A DNA stretch of 64,000 nt from Ciborinia camelliae (Eukaryota > Ascomycota > Leotiomycetes > Helotiales > Sclerotiniaceae), in NCBI GenBank assembly GCA_025890175.1, contig JANPYM010000004.1:2496682-2560681 (forward strand). Reading direction: 5' to 3'. How positions within the stretch are numbered: the first letter of the stretch is position 1; each line of letters opens with the position of its first letter. The position numbers and the translations under genes are program-made. A model generated the notes under the pieces. It saw nothing but the letters and a program-made list of their open reading frames with translations. It had not been told where the DNA came from and ran no database searches. Below, piece by piece: positions 1 to 10,830 of the stretch.

Positions 1-683
1 AAGCTTGGTGCGTTGACGAGATGTCTTGCGCTGATTCTCATCCAAATCTGCAGTACCAGCCTTGCGCTTCTTATCTGCCTTCTTATTCTCCGCATCACGG
101 GCATTCAGGAGCTGGCGAAGGGCTCTGTTTTGTCGATCCCTCTCGATTTCTTGGGCACGATCAGCTAAGACCTGCTCACGCTCAATTTCAGGCATAGACA
201 AAATATTTGCCTTGTCGGATGCGTTCATAAATCGTCCTTCGAGAGGATAGCGATCAGCATCATCGCGGAAGCTTGCACCGTCAGAGTCGGAATCCGATTC
301 GTCCATTGGAGCTGATCGTTCCGAACGAACGGATTCATCACCAGAAGAACTGTTGTAAAACATTAGGACAATGTCTAACTGCGTATGAAAATCGTAGAAA
401 CATCTCGTAGATATAGATTCTGCGCGCATCTGCGACATGATGGGATATATAATGATATCAGATGATCGGTATGGCAGAAGAAAACTTACGCTTCGCCTTC
501 CTCCTCAGAATCATCATTTCGTCGACCTCCCTTCTTCCCTCCTTTCTTAACTGCACTCTTAATCGCCCCATTGCGATCAGGCGATGAAGAACTCAATCTT
601 CCTCCGTCGTTTGATGCGATTTGCTCTTCTCCAGAAGAATCATCTCCTGCAAGAGCGAGAAGTTCGTCATCAATATCCGCCAT
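1..683 (-). CDS. RTF1: RTF1, Paf1-complex subunit (N-terminal part, cut by window edge)
   Basis: Rtf1 is a nuclear subunit of the Paf1 complex that travels with RNA polymerase II and promotes H2B ubiquitination and H3K4 methylation. Two exons are visible, 683-490 and 349 to the window edge. The intron 489-350 starts GTAAGT, ends in AG and joins phase 2 to phase 1. The protein starts MADIDDELLALAGDD, the acidic start typical of fungal Rtf1. It continues with Ser/Asp/Glu-rich and Lys-rich stretches, then a region (YPLEGRFMNASDK, MPEIEREQVLADRAQEIER) that precedes the Plus3 domain in this family. The Plus3 domain itself lies outside the window. The ATG at 683 was chosen because the conserved acidic start begins there; upstream in-frame codons look non-coding. 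It is divergent from COQ7 with 605 bp between the two starts. Identity is confident; the 3' half cannot be judged. Confidence 0.88.
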
Positions 684-1288
684 TGTAATACTTTTGTAGT
701 AGATTCTGGTGTATGTCTGTTTTCGCGTTCGAAGATGCAAGGTCTTCGAATTGTATATGGTAGAAAAGAACGAGGTGTTTGTAACTAAGTACCAACGATA
801 GAGGTAGATGGGCGCAATTTGGAGGTTATCCAAACTTGTAATGTAAAAGTTGATTAGGGAATTCAACAATTGAAAGAGGAATGGAAGGTTTGGAGCAAAA
901 GAAAATCTAGGAATTTTCTTCCGAAATGTGTTCTAATGATTCGGCGTACGGTGGAAATATAGTGAATTGATTGATATACGGAGTAGTATGATTTTGAGGG
1001 ACCCGTCCAGTCGCCTCTCCTTTGATAGAACATTAGCGTTAAATCTAGCGCGTTTCGCTTATGTCATGATTCAACGATTGGCGATAAGATACCAGGGTGC
1101 TGGGCATCTGATCTGAACGCGCTAATGAACCTCCGAGTCTCCGATATGCTCTGGCCATCATGAAGGAAGGTATGGAATTATTTATTAGTGGCCGTCTTGT
1201 ATATATATTTCCCATCTCATTGTATTAGACGACTTATTAGACTTATTAGACAAAAGATAGACGACTTTCTTATCATTCCACTACCAAA
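684..1288. promoter_or_regulatory. Divergent promoter region between RTF1 and COQ7
   Basis: This 605-bp stretch separates two divergent start codons, so it must hold both promoters. A TATATATA stretch lies at about 1199-1208, some 80 bp before the COQ7 ATG, and pyrimidine-rich sequence follows it. No open frame here looks coding. I see no other recognisable site. Confidence 0.55.
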
Positions 1289-2137
1289 ATGAACACATAT
1301 AGATTTTCCACTCGTTCTACGAGATCTCTTTTCACCACGACTCAAATGCCCCTCTACGATTTCCTAGCCCCAAGCTTCATCAGTTTCCCCAGATCATCGC
1401 GCAGCATTCGCCATCTCTCCACAACCCCGCCATCCCCCTCTACTCCTGCCAGTGCCTCTTCACTCCATTTCCAAAATGCCAATGAACGCCACCCCACCAA
1501 TCCCTCTCGCCCCGCTCCTCCCACAGGCGCAGAAGCAATCCCCTCCGCCACCCCATCCAAGAAACCCCTAACCGCCGCCCAAAAAGAATTCCTGACCAGC
1601 GCCCTCCGCGTGAACCAAGCCGGCGAGCTCGCCGCAACCCTAATCTACACCGCACAAACCCCCCCCATAACCAACGCGCACCCGCATCTGCGCCCCCTGA
1701 TGGCCCACATGTATGATCAAGAAGCCGGGCATTTCAAGACATTCAACCATCTGCTCGCGAAACATCGCATTCGCCCCACGGCCTTGACTCCCATTTGGTC
1801 ACTGGCGGCTTCGGCCCTGGGCTGGGGCACTGGCCTCATGGGTCGCGAAGCTGCGATGGCGTGTACGGAAGCGGTGGAAACGGAGATCGGGACCCATTAT
1901 AATGAGCAAGTCCAAGCATTGTTGGAGATGCAGGACCAGATGAAGGCGCGGGGCGAGGATATGGGAGAGGAGTTAACGGAGTTGTTGGGAACAATTAGAA
2001 GAATACGGGATGAAGAGCTAGAGCATTTGGATCATGCGGTTGAGCATGATGCGAAGAAAGCTGTGCCCCACGAACTGTTGACTGAGGTCATTAGAGCGGG
2101 GTGTAGAGGGGCTATTTGGGTCACTGAGAGGGTATGA
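1289..2137 (+). CDS. COQ7: COQ7, 5-demethoxyubiquinone hydroxylase (mitochondrial)
   Basis: Coq7 is a diiron hydroxylase in the mitochondrial matrix that carries out the late ring hydroxylation in ubiquinone synthesis. The 282-residue single-exon product has an Arg/Ser/Thr-rich N-terminus (about residues 1-60) that fits a mitochondrial presequence, then a variable Pro-rich part. The enzyme domain runs from about residue 93 to the end. The iron ligands expected for the family are visible: Glu in LRVNQAGELAA (about residue 113), Glu and His in DQEAGHFKTF, Glu in ACTEAVETEIGTHYNEQ, and Glu and His in DEELEHLDHAVEHDA. The conserved C-terminus GCRGAIWVTERV is intact. The ATG follows a CCAAA context. 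The first half of the reading frame is strongly C-rich on the sense strand and the second half G-rich (see findings). Confidence 0.95.
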   Translation: MNTYRFSTRSTRSLFTTTQMPLYDFLAPSFISFPRSSRSIRHLSTTPPSPSTPASASSLHFQNANERHPTNPSRPAPPTGAEAIPSATPSKKPLTAAQKEFLTSALRVNQAGELAATLIYTAQTPPITNAHPHLRPLMAHMYDQEAGHFKTFNHLLAKHRIRPTALTPIWSLAASALGWGTGLMGREAAMACTEAVETEIGTHYNEQVQALLEMQDQMKARGEDMGEELTELLGTIRRIRDEELEHLDHAVEHDAKKAVPHELLTEVIRAGCRGAIWVTERV

Positions 2138-2499
2138 TGCGATGTTCGATAATTGTACTAGTATTGGATATACAGTGTTGCACAGAATGGCAGGGTTCTT
2201 ATGTGTGGCAGAGCAGTAAAGAATTTGATATAATTAATCTAAGTGTAGTACAGTACATGCTTTCTTCGGCAAAATAGACTATTGAAATGAAAGAACTCCA
2301 ATCTCCATTGCTTGGTCCTATGCTAGAAATCTGTACGGAAACGCCATCCCATGTGAATGCTCCTCTCTGTTATGTTATAAACTGTACACAAATGAAATGA
2401 AATATACAAGGCGCTGTCTGGGCGTTGCCATTAAATACTAGTTACTATTTCAGGGGTCAGCGAATGGTAATTATAGTATTAAGGGGTATCGTCAACTTA
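2138..2499. other. Convergent 3' region between COQ7 and PLD
   Basis: This 362-bp stretch must contain both 3' UTRs. It is AT-rich with no coding frame. At 2500-2445 on the minus strand it holds a possible 56-nt intron (GTAAGT donor overlapping the PLD stop codon, CTGAC branch word, AG), discussed in the findings. Confidence 0.5.
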
Positions 2500-5400
2500 C
2501 TAAATTTGTAGAGGAGCAACTTGGTCGACTTGGTAAAGCCAATTGGAGTTGAGTTCTTCCTTGATAAGCCAATCGTAAGGAAATACGACGATATTACCTT
2601 GAATCATGGCCAATAGATCCTCAACATCCTCTGTAGGAAGTAGATCATCGCTTCCTGAGAAGCCCTTACGGCTACCTCTGGTGGTACCACGACGTCTCTT
2701 CTTAACTGATGCGGATTGATTCATGGAACTGTTATTCTCTTTTCTGTCACTGGGTGCTGGCGTCGTAGAAAACGTAGTTTTGCGGGTACTAGCTTGAGAG
2801 GTCGTCCCATTCGTTGGAGGGACACCTAAAGCCGCAGGGTCGAGTTCAGGGAATGTTTCGTCGCCTGCCGCTTCAACTGGAGATGTCGCTTCATTACGGG
2901 CAGCAGATTTCTCATCAACACCATCATATTGGCCCAAACGACTTTCGTCGGACGTATTGTTGGCTCGAGCATCATGTTCAGCATTGGCGCTAGCAACCCA
3001 TTCAGATACCGTTCCAAGAGGATGGGTACCGCCTTGGCTATTAGGTTTTATCTTCTCAGAGAGAACGTTACCTGGACCAACAGAGCTTGAACCTGGAGGG
3101 CCATGTCTACTTTGTGCGTCTTGTTCCTCTCGCTCATTGGTCTTCCCACCTCCCTGTGCTTGTATGAATCTTTCCGCGTAGGCAACGAAATCTCTATACT
3201 CATTCCAGTTGGTCACTTCGTTATCTGGATTACACCTGAAGACTCTGCGATAAATCTTGGTATTGTTTTCAGCGACCTGTTGCCATATCTCATCCGCAAA
3301 AGCTTCGTTCAATGGATCACGCATGCAGTTCTTATCGATTGGAGCCATCTTGATATCGGCTGTCAATGGGTTGAAAGGTTTGGGTGTGGGATTTCCGGAA
3401 GCATCTATCGTTATAGGCGGGCCTCCAATATCGGTATCATCCACAACTGGCAATGCAGGTAGTTGAGAAAGCTGCGAAAGACCAAGCTGCTCTGTCGTTC
3501 TTCTTGGCAAATGAGGTGGGGGTGGTAAGCCATTGTATCCGTCACCACTCTCCGAGCTGTCCTTTCTTGGAGGAGGTACAGATCGCGCATGAGGTCTCTT
3601 GGGTTGATTCAGAGTTCCCTTGCCTTCTGGAGCAACGTCGCTGATTAATACCTCGCGGCCGCCTTCGATAACAACAGAATCTCTGCCCTTCGTCTGACCT
3701 GTTTCAGATAGCGATTTCATTTTGTCGTGGCCATCACCGTCCACATCTGCTGCATGAGCTGCATTGTTTATCACTCTCTTGTCGGTGGTGAGTGGCTTCA
3801 ATCTTTCAGGTTGTATATTGGGGTTGCCTGCTTGCTCCCAGTCCACATCATGATTAAAGCTGCGTAAGTTCTCATTCAAGGCAACACGAGGGGTGAATTC
3901 ATTAGATATCCCCTTATCCGGCGATGGACTACTGTCACTATCTTCTTCTTCTTCTTCTTCGTCATATATGCCATCCATGTGTGCTTTGAACTCCTCTTCT
4001 TCACGGTCCAATTCATGAGTCCTTTCCTCTTCCATGATCTCATCCACGTCTAATCCCAGATGTTCTCTCATAAGGCGCATGCGTAATTCATGGGCAAACT
4101 TTCCGACAAGATATGGTTTCCCGTCCATTGTTGACCATATCATATCAGTATCCCGAACGACTGCTGCAGCTTCCGAGTCTCTGTTACCCAACATAGATCT
4201 TTCATTAATGTTAGCAGAACCAATCAGGGCAATTCTGTCATCAACAATGATGACCTTAGCGTGAATGTACAATTGCTCTGTGACGACCATCTTTTTGGGA
4301 CCGATTCGACCCCATGTTCTTAGACTGTAGAATTGTACATATTCCTCAGGGTCAATACCTTGACTTTTTAATCGACCAAAAATAGATCCTTCGCCGCGAC
4401 AAATACTTCGGAATTGACATTGCATGATTAAGCGTACACTTGTTCCTTCGGGTTCATCCACTGTATTCTGAAATCCAGGCATGAGCGGTATGAGAATCAT
4501 ACATCTCCAGCTCTCATTATTTTGATGAGCGCGTATGGCACGCTCTACAATTGCATCGCCGATCTTGTTGACAATCTTGACATTCATCGTTTCACAACTT
4601 GTGATGAAGAACTGATTCTCCATATAGACGAAATGGTCCGACTCTTCGATCATCTTGCAATAGGCAGTCATGATGCTATGCTCTGTATCCGTGAGACCCA
4701 TAGACCAATCGCAGGCTGAACGTAAGATCTGAACCTCACAAGTTCCCGTAAGACCAAGATCTTCCAGCTCGGCCTGGTTGTAATCAGGAGGTGGAAGAAG
4801 GAAAGGTGTTGGTCTTGTGGGTGTGCGTCCTCGAAGCACATAGTTCCATCTTTGCACAAAGTGTCTAGTCAGATCTCTGGCAGGTTGGCCGGCAACTTGC
4901 ATGGCAACGTCGTGCCAAGGCATCCGAGGAGTCTTTGTACGATCATACATTTCTGCATAAGGTTCATGCAGTCTGTAGAAATCTTGAACACGAGGGTTAG
5001 AGTAGTCTTTTCCGGGCCAGAGCTGGCAATGATCGGCATCTTTGGGTGAATCGGAATGCTCAAACCCTGTAGGTTTATCGTCCACCACACTGTGCTGAGG
5101 TGTATCCCAACGGCCAAAGCAAAGATCAATACCTCCTACAAAGGCGACTATGTGATCAACGATACAGATCTTTTCGTGATGCGCAAAGAAGAATTGATTC
5201 TTTTTGAACTGATTGGGCGATCTTTGAACAAATATGTTTGGATGCAAGTCCAGCATAGAGAATTTTGTGAATTCGGAATCGATAGGAACAGCGGCCTCAA
5301 CGTTTCTGTAAACAATGATAAAAACCTTGACTCCTTCCCTAGCTTTCCTCTGTAGCAAACGATCAAGTCGCCATTTCTGACTGATAGCAGCAGGCCTTCG

Positions 5401-7929
5401 CATGTATAGTTGAGGACTGAGCCACCAATCGTGAATGTATATTACATCTTTTGCTTCATTGATGGCTCGAGAAACGTTCCACATATAATCGCGCCCATCC
5501 ACGAGCCACTGTGCCGTTACCCCAGTTCTTACTGGTGCAAAACTACCAAATCTATGCTCCTTTGCCCATGGCGTGTTAGCCGCCATGAATTTTAACGAGT
5601 CCTCGAATTGTCTGAGTTGACGTTCGTTCTTGGCCAGTAACGTTATCTTGCGTTCGGAATTTCGAAGTTTGAGGGTGTGGTGTTGAGGATGCTTAGCAGA
5701 TCTACCTGCTTGTGAAACATCCTCTTTCGCTTTCTCTTTCCCTTTACCCATATCAGATATCGTTCTCTTCTTCTGTATCTCAAATTTTCCATCCACCAAA
5801 TATACATCGTAGATGTGCATATTTTCTGGCGATTCAACACATACGAGATAACTGTGTCTAACCAAAAACCATTTCGGAGAATGACGTTTGAAAAAATTAT
5901 TAAGCGTAAGTATTCTCCTTACATCAAACCCTTTGACCGATTGAATAGCAAGGTAGCCCTCTTTTCCATGATAGCTACCCTCAGCCGCCAAGCGTACTCC
6001 CATTGAAGATAGTTCCAAGAACCGGCAAAGACGATTGCTGTCCGCTCTAAATATGAGCCATCGGATCATTTCTTGAAGGTATTGTTCTATTCTCCTTCGC
6101 TGACGTTCGTTGAATATCCTCTTCTGCTTTTCGGCGCTGACTGCATTCCCACTGGAATCCAAGATGGCACGGGTACTTTTCCGGGCGGCACTCAGGGATG
6201 GACGCCTCTTGATTTTTCGTTTTGGCTCCGCCTCGCTTTGAGTGGCCTCGCCGTGATCGCCATGATCGCCGTGAGTTGCCTCGCCCGCGGTTTCCTCTGC
6301 ACGAACGTTATCGGCCTCATCCTCATCGCTCTCCCCTAGACCTCGAACACCTCTAAAGTAAGGGAATGCAGATTTTGGGAACCTCGGTTGCTTTGGTCGT
6401 GCGCGAGCTTCGATCCCTATGTACTTGTCACCCCTTCCTTGAATCTTGTACCGTAAATGTAGATTTCCGAAGTCTATGAGAGAACGATTAATTACCCATT
6501 TCATACGGTTTGGGCCACTTCCATATTCAAGCTCAATTCGGAAAACGAGATGCCTCTCCGTGTCATCATCCTCGTCGGTCGGTTTGCTGTCCGTAATTTC
6601 AAGCTTAACTTGTTCAAGAAGAACTGGGATTCGTTTGTTTCCATGTTCATCTCGTTGCAACATGCTAGCTAACATGAGTACTGCTGGAGTTACAGCTCGT
6701 AATTCCGCCATAAGTTCAGTCGATTTAAGATAGTCGACCTTATCTTCTTTTTTCCCCTTGCCGAAGAATTTCATACTATGCTTTAACATCCGCCATTTCT
6801 GAGTACCAAAGGTGCTAGCTCTTTCGGCACCAAAATACCCAGGTCTTTTGGATGTCTGCGCTTCACCCTCACTTTGTCCCCCAAGTCCTGTGATTTTTCT
6901 GAAATGACTTGGTCTTTTTGATCTTGCACCATCAAAATTTGACAAATCTTGTGCTTGCGTAGGTGAGGTATCAGCAACTGATCCCCGGCCTGGCATCCAT
7001 GAGCTCCCTCGTCGCCATGCACTTTGCTTCGCAAGACGATCACGCCCTTCCCCTTCTGATAGATGCCCCCTTTGTTCCAAAGACCCATCGGTTGCACGTC
7101 TACCCAAGAAAAACGACCTATTCCCACTCGGGGAATCTGATGGCCCAGCACCACGAAATCTTGGTGTGTTGAGGTCAGCCTCATCCTCTTGTGGTCTTCG
7201 AGTTCGGCGTTTCTTTCTTATGCGCGTTGACTGATTGGATGGCCCCTCATCGGCGGTTTCTTCTGCATCAGCATCACTACTCTCCTCGTGTAATGTCTGT
7301 GGAATGTTCGTAGGAATTGGTGTCGTTCCGAGTCCTTCATCGAAATAATTCGTGGGGGTACTTTGACTTCTGCCATGCCCTTGCATTCCACTGGGGGTGG
7401 CCAACGCCTTCAATTTTGACATTAGAGATCCACCTCTCCTATCTCTCGCTGGCGTATCACTATCTTCTACACCCCATGAATCTTGTCGTGGTGAACTCGG
7501 GACTTCAACAGTGGTCATATCTCTCGCAAACGATACACTGCGTCTGCCGGTCGGAGTTGATATACCGTTCATTGCAGAGTGGCTCTCGTGGGGGAATGAC
7601 GATGGTGGAGGAACAGGGGAAAAGTTGATGGCCGCATGATTGGCAGATACCCCAGGAGAGACAGCGCCAGATGGATGGGCTATTGGGGTGCTGTGTGGAA
7701 TGCCGCCGTTCATATAGTCAACCGCCTCATCAGATACATTGCTCGTTATTCCAATTAGGTTTGGTGTAGGTATAGCCAGGTTGAGTGAAGTTCCAGGCTT
7801 CTCCGCACTCACAGGCCGTACGCCCGATGGTAGTACGGTTGGTGCTCCATTCTTAGAAGTATTTACAGGTGATTGCGAGGGCGGAGTTGGTGCAGATGGT
7901 GAAATGGTCTCTGCTGTGCTTTGTGTCAT
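2500..7929 (-). CDS. SPO14: Phospholipase D (Spo14/PLD1 type, PX-PH-HKD)
   Basis: This enzyme cleaves phosphatidylcholine to phosphatidic acid and choline on cell membranes; in fungi it acts in secretion, sporulation and hyphal growth. The single 1809-residue frame begins with about 400 residues of low-complexity Ser/Pro-rich sequence. A PX-like segment follows (about 470-560, with HLVFRIELEYGSG and INRSLIDFGNLHLRYKIQ), then a PH-like segment (about 680-790, with WFLVRHSYLVCVESPEN). The two catalytic HKD motifs are HHEKICIVDH (about residue 913) and YIHAKVIIVDD (about residue 1222), the latter followed by GSANINERSMLGNRDSE. The family's conserved stretch DPLNEAFADEIWQQVAENN is near residue 1590. 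An acidic run (EEEEEEDSDSS) follows the catalytic half. The length fits fungal PLD1. The stop codon overlaps a strong splice donor, so a two-residue longer C-terminus is possible. Confidence 0.95.
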   Translation of the reverse strand: MTQSTAETISPSAPTPPSQSPVNTSKNGAPTVLPSGVRPVSAEKPGTSLNLAIPTPNLIGITSNVSDEAVDYMNGGIPHSTPIAHPSGAVSPGVSANHAAINFSPVPPPSSFPHESHSAMNGISTPTGRRSVSFARDMTTVEVPSSPRQDSWGVEDSDTPARDRRGGSLMSKLKALATPSGMQGHGRSQSTPTNYFDEGLGTTPIPTNIPQTLHEESSDADAEETADEGPSNQSTRIRKKRRTRRPQEDEADLNTPRFRGAGPSDSPSGNRSFFLGRRATDGSLEQRGHLSEGEGRDRLAKQSAWRRGSSWMPGRGSVADTSPTQAQDLSNFDGARSKRPSHFRKITGLGGQSEGEAQTSKRPGYFGAERASTFGTQKWRMLKHSMKFFGKGKKEDKVDYLKSTELMAELRAVTPAVLMLASMLQRDEHGNKRIPVLLEQVKLEITDSKPTDEDDDTERHLVFRIELEYGSGPNRMKWVINRSLIDFGNLHLRYKIQGRGDKYIGIEARARPKQPRFPKSAFPYFRGVRGLGESDEDEADNVRAEETAGEATHGDHGDHGEATQSEAEPKRKIKRRPSLSAARKSTRAILDSSGNAVSAEKQKRIFNERQRRRIEQYLQEMIRWLIFRADSNRLCRFLELSSMGVRLAAEGSYHGKEGYLAIQSVKGFDVRRILTLNNFFKRHSPKWFLVRHSYLVCVESPENMHIYDVYLVDGKFEIQKKRTISDMGKGKEKAKEDVSQAGRSAKHPQHHTLKLRNSERKITLLAKNERQLRQFEDSLKFMAANTPWAKEHRFGSFAPVRTGVTAQWLVDGRDYMWNVSRAINEAKDVIYIHDWWLSPQLYMRRPAAISQKWRLDRLLQRKAREGVKVFIIVYRNVEAAVPIDSEFTKFSMLDLHPNIFVQRSPNQFKKNQFFFAHHEKICIVDHIVAFVGGIDLCFGRWDTPQHSVVDDKPTGFEHSDSPKDADHCQLWPGKDYSNPRVQDFYRLHEPYAEMYDRTKTPRMPWHDVAMQVAGQPARDLTRHFVQRWNYVLRGRTPTRPTPFLLPPPDYNQAELEDLGLTGTCEVQILRSACDWSMGLTDTEHSIMTAYCKMIEESDHFVYMENQFFITSCETMNVKIVNKIGDAIVERAIRAHQNNESWRCMILIPLMPGFQNTVDEPEGTSVRLIMQCQFRSICRGEGSIFGRLKSQGIDPEEYVQFYSLRTWGRIGPKKMVVTEQLYIHAKVIIVDDRIALIGSANINERSMLGNRDSEAAAVVRDTDMIWSTMDGKPYLVGKFAHELRMRLMREHLGLDVDEIMEEERTHELDREEEEFKAHMDGIYDEEEEEEDSDSSPSPDKGISNEFTPRVALNENLRSFNHDVDWEQAGNPNIQPERLKPLTTDKRVINNAAHAADVDGDGHDKMKSLSETGQTKGRDSVVIEGGREVLISDVAPEGKGTLNQPKRPHARSVPPPRKDSSESGDGYNGLPPPPHLPRRTTEQLGLSQLSQLPALPVVDDTDIGGPPITIDASGNPTPKPFNPLTADIKMAPIDKNCMRDPLNEAFADEIWQQVAENNTKIYRRVFRCNPDNEVTNWNEYRDFVAYAERFIQAQGGGKTNEREEQDAQSRHGPPGSSSVGPGNVLSEKIKPNSQGGTHPLGTVSEWVASANAEHDARANNTSDESRLGQYDGVDEKSAARNEATSPVEAAGDETFPELDPAALGVPPTNGTTSQASTRKTTFSTTPAPSDRKENNSSMNQSASVKKRRRGTTRGSRKGFSGSDDLLPTEDVEDLLAMIQGNIVVFPYDWLIKEELNSNWLYQVDQVAPLQI

Positions 7930-9219
7930 TCTGAACTCTTGATTTTACTGGTGAGATTCCGTTTGGGGGTGATTTCAATTCCCGACAAGGCGAATCCCGT
8001 AAGGACAATATCTTGATGTTAGATGTATTTCGCAAAGTTCATCATGAGCAACTATATTGGTAACTGTAAGGTTTAATTGATTCAGTGTTCTTAATGTATT
8101 GATTGTTGAAAGTCTCAATGGTGTCAAGGTCCGAGATTGTTGATTTGGGGAACCGAGAATCCTTCTGATGATTGATTGTTTCCAATTGATTTGAATCACA
8201 GTACAGTATTTGAAAGGTAAAGCAGTAAAGTAGCGAAAAAGAGGATAAACCCGAGAGATATAGGTAGTCTTGTTGTTTATAAGAGTTGAAAGAATGTCCA
8301 AGAGATTTGACAATTGAAGATGTTTCTGAGGGAGGTAGGTAGATAGGTAGGTGTAAGTAATCTGGAAGTTAAGTAAGGTAAGTTAGTTAGTTGTAATATA
8401 CCAAGGGTGATAATGAGTAATGTACTAGGTAGTACAAAAGGTGTATAATTACGATTCGTTACGGGTAAAAGGGATCCTTTTTTAGAATAAGGTTTCAATG
8501 TTAAATAGGAAGATCCCACTGTATTTCCAAAAACTAGGGAGCCAATCTAAATCTCCCAGGGATTAGATACTAGTAACCATGTACTTCTACCGGTAGATAT
8601 TGGGTACTTGATTACCTAATATGTAGGTACAATGTATGTGAGAGATGAGGAATGACGTTTAAATAAGGGGGTCACCGTATATAGGTGATGGATCATGGAG
8701 TACAGTCTGATAGACCCCTTATTATTATTTCCCTTGGACATATCTTTTGCCTTTTCCCGTCTTCTAGAACGAAAGAAAGAAAGAAATATATAGATAAATA
8801 AATAAATCTATATATAAAGACAAGACCTCGGTATCCTTCTTACAGTATTATGTATATTATATTATATTATCCACCTACCTTCTGGTGTGTTATTATCATA
8901 GGAATTTTGAATCGATTCTGAGTGTACCTACATGAACTATATACTCTACTCAAGTACATACCTGGTACTTATTTATTCCGTACCTATCTATCTAATATTG
9001 ACCAATTCAACCAGACCCCCTTGTCCTAAGTCGTGACGTGAGTGGAGTGAAGATCCAAAAGATCTCACCTGCATTGCATTCCCTACCCCACTCTTTTGTC
9101 CAACACCAGTGCACCACCTTTGTGAACCTTTTCACTGCTCAGCCAAGCTTTAATAGCACTATTCATTGTTCATTGTTCATTCATGACTTGAGTACATAGA
9201 CGACTCGCTTCAAAACATC
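7930..9219. other. Divergent intergenic region between PLD and the alpha/beta hydrolase
   Basis: These 1.29 kb lie between two divergent genes and should hold both promoters and 5' leaders. The sequence is AT-rich with runs of TAGGTAGG-type words near 8330-8390 and 8940-9000 and an A/T-rich simple stretch at about 8770-8880. No credible coding frame was found; the short open frames lack codon structure. Confidence 0.5.
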
Positions 9220-10453
9220 ATGGCTACTCCCGACCCCCTTGAAAATACTGCTCCGGCTTCAACCGTATCCGAAAAGACCTTTCATATTGCCGGTATTCTC
9301 ACCACCGTTTACGGTCTTGAAGAGGTATCCGGATCATGTACATCAATATCATGTCTATGGCTCCATCATCCGAGACTAAGAAACAAGAAAGCCATGGAGG
9401 ATGTAGCGTCGAAATGCATTCAGGAATGGAATCAACTATCGGGTTCTAATCGGACGATGGGTTTGATCGCGGTTGCTTTTGACCAAAGAAATCATGGAAG
9501 TAGAGAAGTTAACGCTTTGGCAAACAAATCTTGGAGAGATGGTAACGAAACCCATGCACAAGATATGTTTAGGTTCGAGTCATAAAAATCGTTCTGGATT
9601 GATAATAGCTCATAGAATACAGTATTTTCAATGGAACGGCAATGGACACGAGTCTTTTGATAGATCATTTGCCCTCGTACATCTTCAACACCAAGGACGC
9701 GCCTCTCATCGAGCAGCATCTTGTTTTGGGAATCTCTCTCGGAGGTCACTCGGCATGGCAGGTTCTATTCTCTGATCCTCGTATCACCGCCGGTGTCGTC
9801 ATTATTGGATGCCCCGACTACATGCGTAAGTTGCCCTCGTGAATTCCTGGAGTTCGGAAGGGTATATTGAACACTTTCTTGGTTGTGGATTACTTTCCAA
9901 AAATCAAACCCAGCAAATTTGCTCCATAATCATAGCATATGGTTAGAGAATGCCTAACACTACATACTAACATCTAAAAGGTGTAATGACTGATCGAGCT
10001 CGACTTTCTAAACTACAAACATACACATCTACCCAAGGTGCCGACTTTCAGGGAAGTAAAGATTTTCCCCTTGCCCTTATGGCTAGTTTAAGAAAGTGGG
10101 ACCCCAAGGGGATCATCTTTGGGGCATCGGAAATTCCAACCACTCCCACAATAGCCAAGCAAGAGCTATATAAACCAATTCTTGACCAAAGGATCAAGGG
10201 GAAAAGAATACTCGTATGCTCCGGAGCAGATGATAAATTAGTACCATATCATTGTTCAGAACCTTTTATGCAATTCTTAAAGAATGCAACGAGTGGATGG
10301 TATAAAGATGGAAATGTCTATGTGGAAGATAATGTCTATCCAGGTGTTGGTCATGCGTTTAGTGATGGTATGCTCAAAGACACAATTAGATTCGTGAATG
10401 ATACATTGGTTGGCAAATCCAGTGGAGAGGTAGCTAGTGAGTCAAAGATATAG
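9220..10453 (+). CDS. Alpha/beta hydrolase, three exons
   Basis: This is a predicted serine hydrolase or esterase of unknown substrate. Exons are 9220-9572, 9623-9825 and 9981-10453; all phases agree and give 342 residues. Intron 1 is only 50 nt with a GTTCGA donor. Intron 2 has GTAAGT and a TACTAAC branch word. The fold is recognised from FHIAGILTTVYGL, the strand and turn VAFDQRNHGSR, the nucleophile elbow LGISLGGHS (GxSxG, Ser about 156), the acid in CSGADDKLVPYH (about 269) and the catalytic His in YPGVGHAFSDGM (about 309). Without splicing the gene looks broken by a stop after DMFRFES, but this is only intron 1. No signal peptide is visible, so a cytosolic place is inferred. It converges with the next gene. 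Confidence 0.85.
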
Positions 10454-10830
10454 TTGGCTAAAAGGTTATTACTATGCAATAAGTAGACGGAATACACTTA
10501 TTAGAATCTTTTCTACCTGCCTTTATGTTTGTTTTGCTTGTCTTGTTTACTCGTGGTTCTTTCTTATTGGTTTCTTTATGTTTATTGCTATTGAAGTCGC
10601 AATCGCCGTCACTTGAATTCAAGGACATGGTCTTGGAAGATATTATTGTTTTCCTAAAGCAACGTAAGCAAATTGAGCTACATAGCCATCGTCTTCGCCA
10701 TCGCCATCGCAATCGCAATCGCAACCGCAACCTCTAACACGACAAAAGAAAAGCTCCGATATCCATATCCACGTATTCAAATTCAAATTCCAGCATCTCA
10801 ACCTCCACCCAAATCCACCTATCAAGATTG
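10454..10830. other. Convergent 3' region with CGATTG/CGCAAC simple repeats
   Basis: This 377-bp stretch between two convergent genes is mostly 3' UTR. At about 10685-10735 there is a short hexamer-like repeat (ATCGCC/ATCGCA/ACCGCA). The open frames through it are repeat artefacts. Confidence 0.5.

Noticed and set aside
3103..7639. Many 60-119-residue open frames opposite the PLD gene
   Set aside because: Antisense shadows of a clear 1809-residue gene.
9220..9585. Apparent frameshift or premature stop in the alpha/beta hydrolase
   Set aside because: A 50-nt GT...AG intron restores phase and conserved sequence, so the gene is intact.
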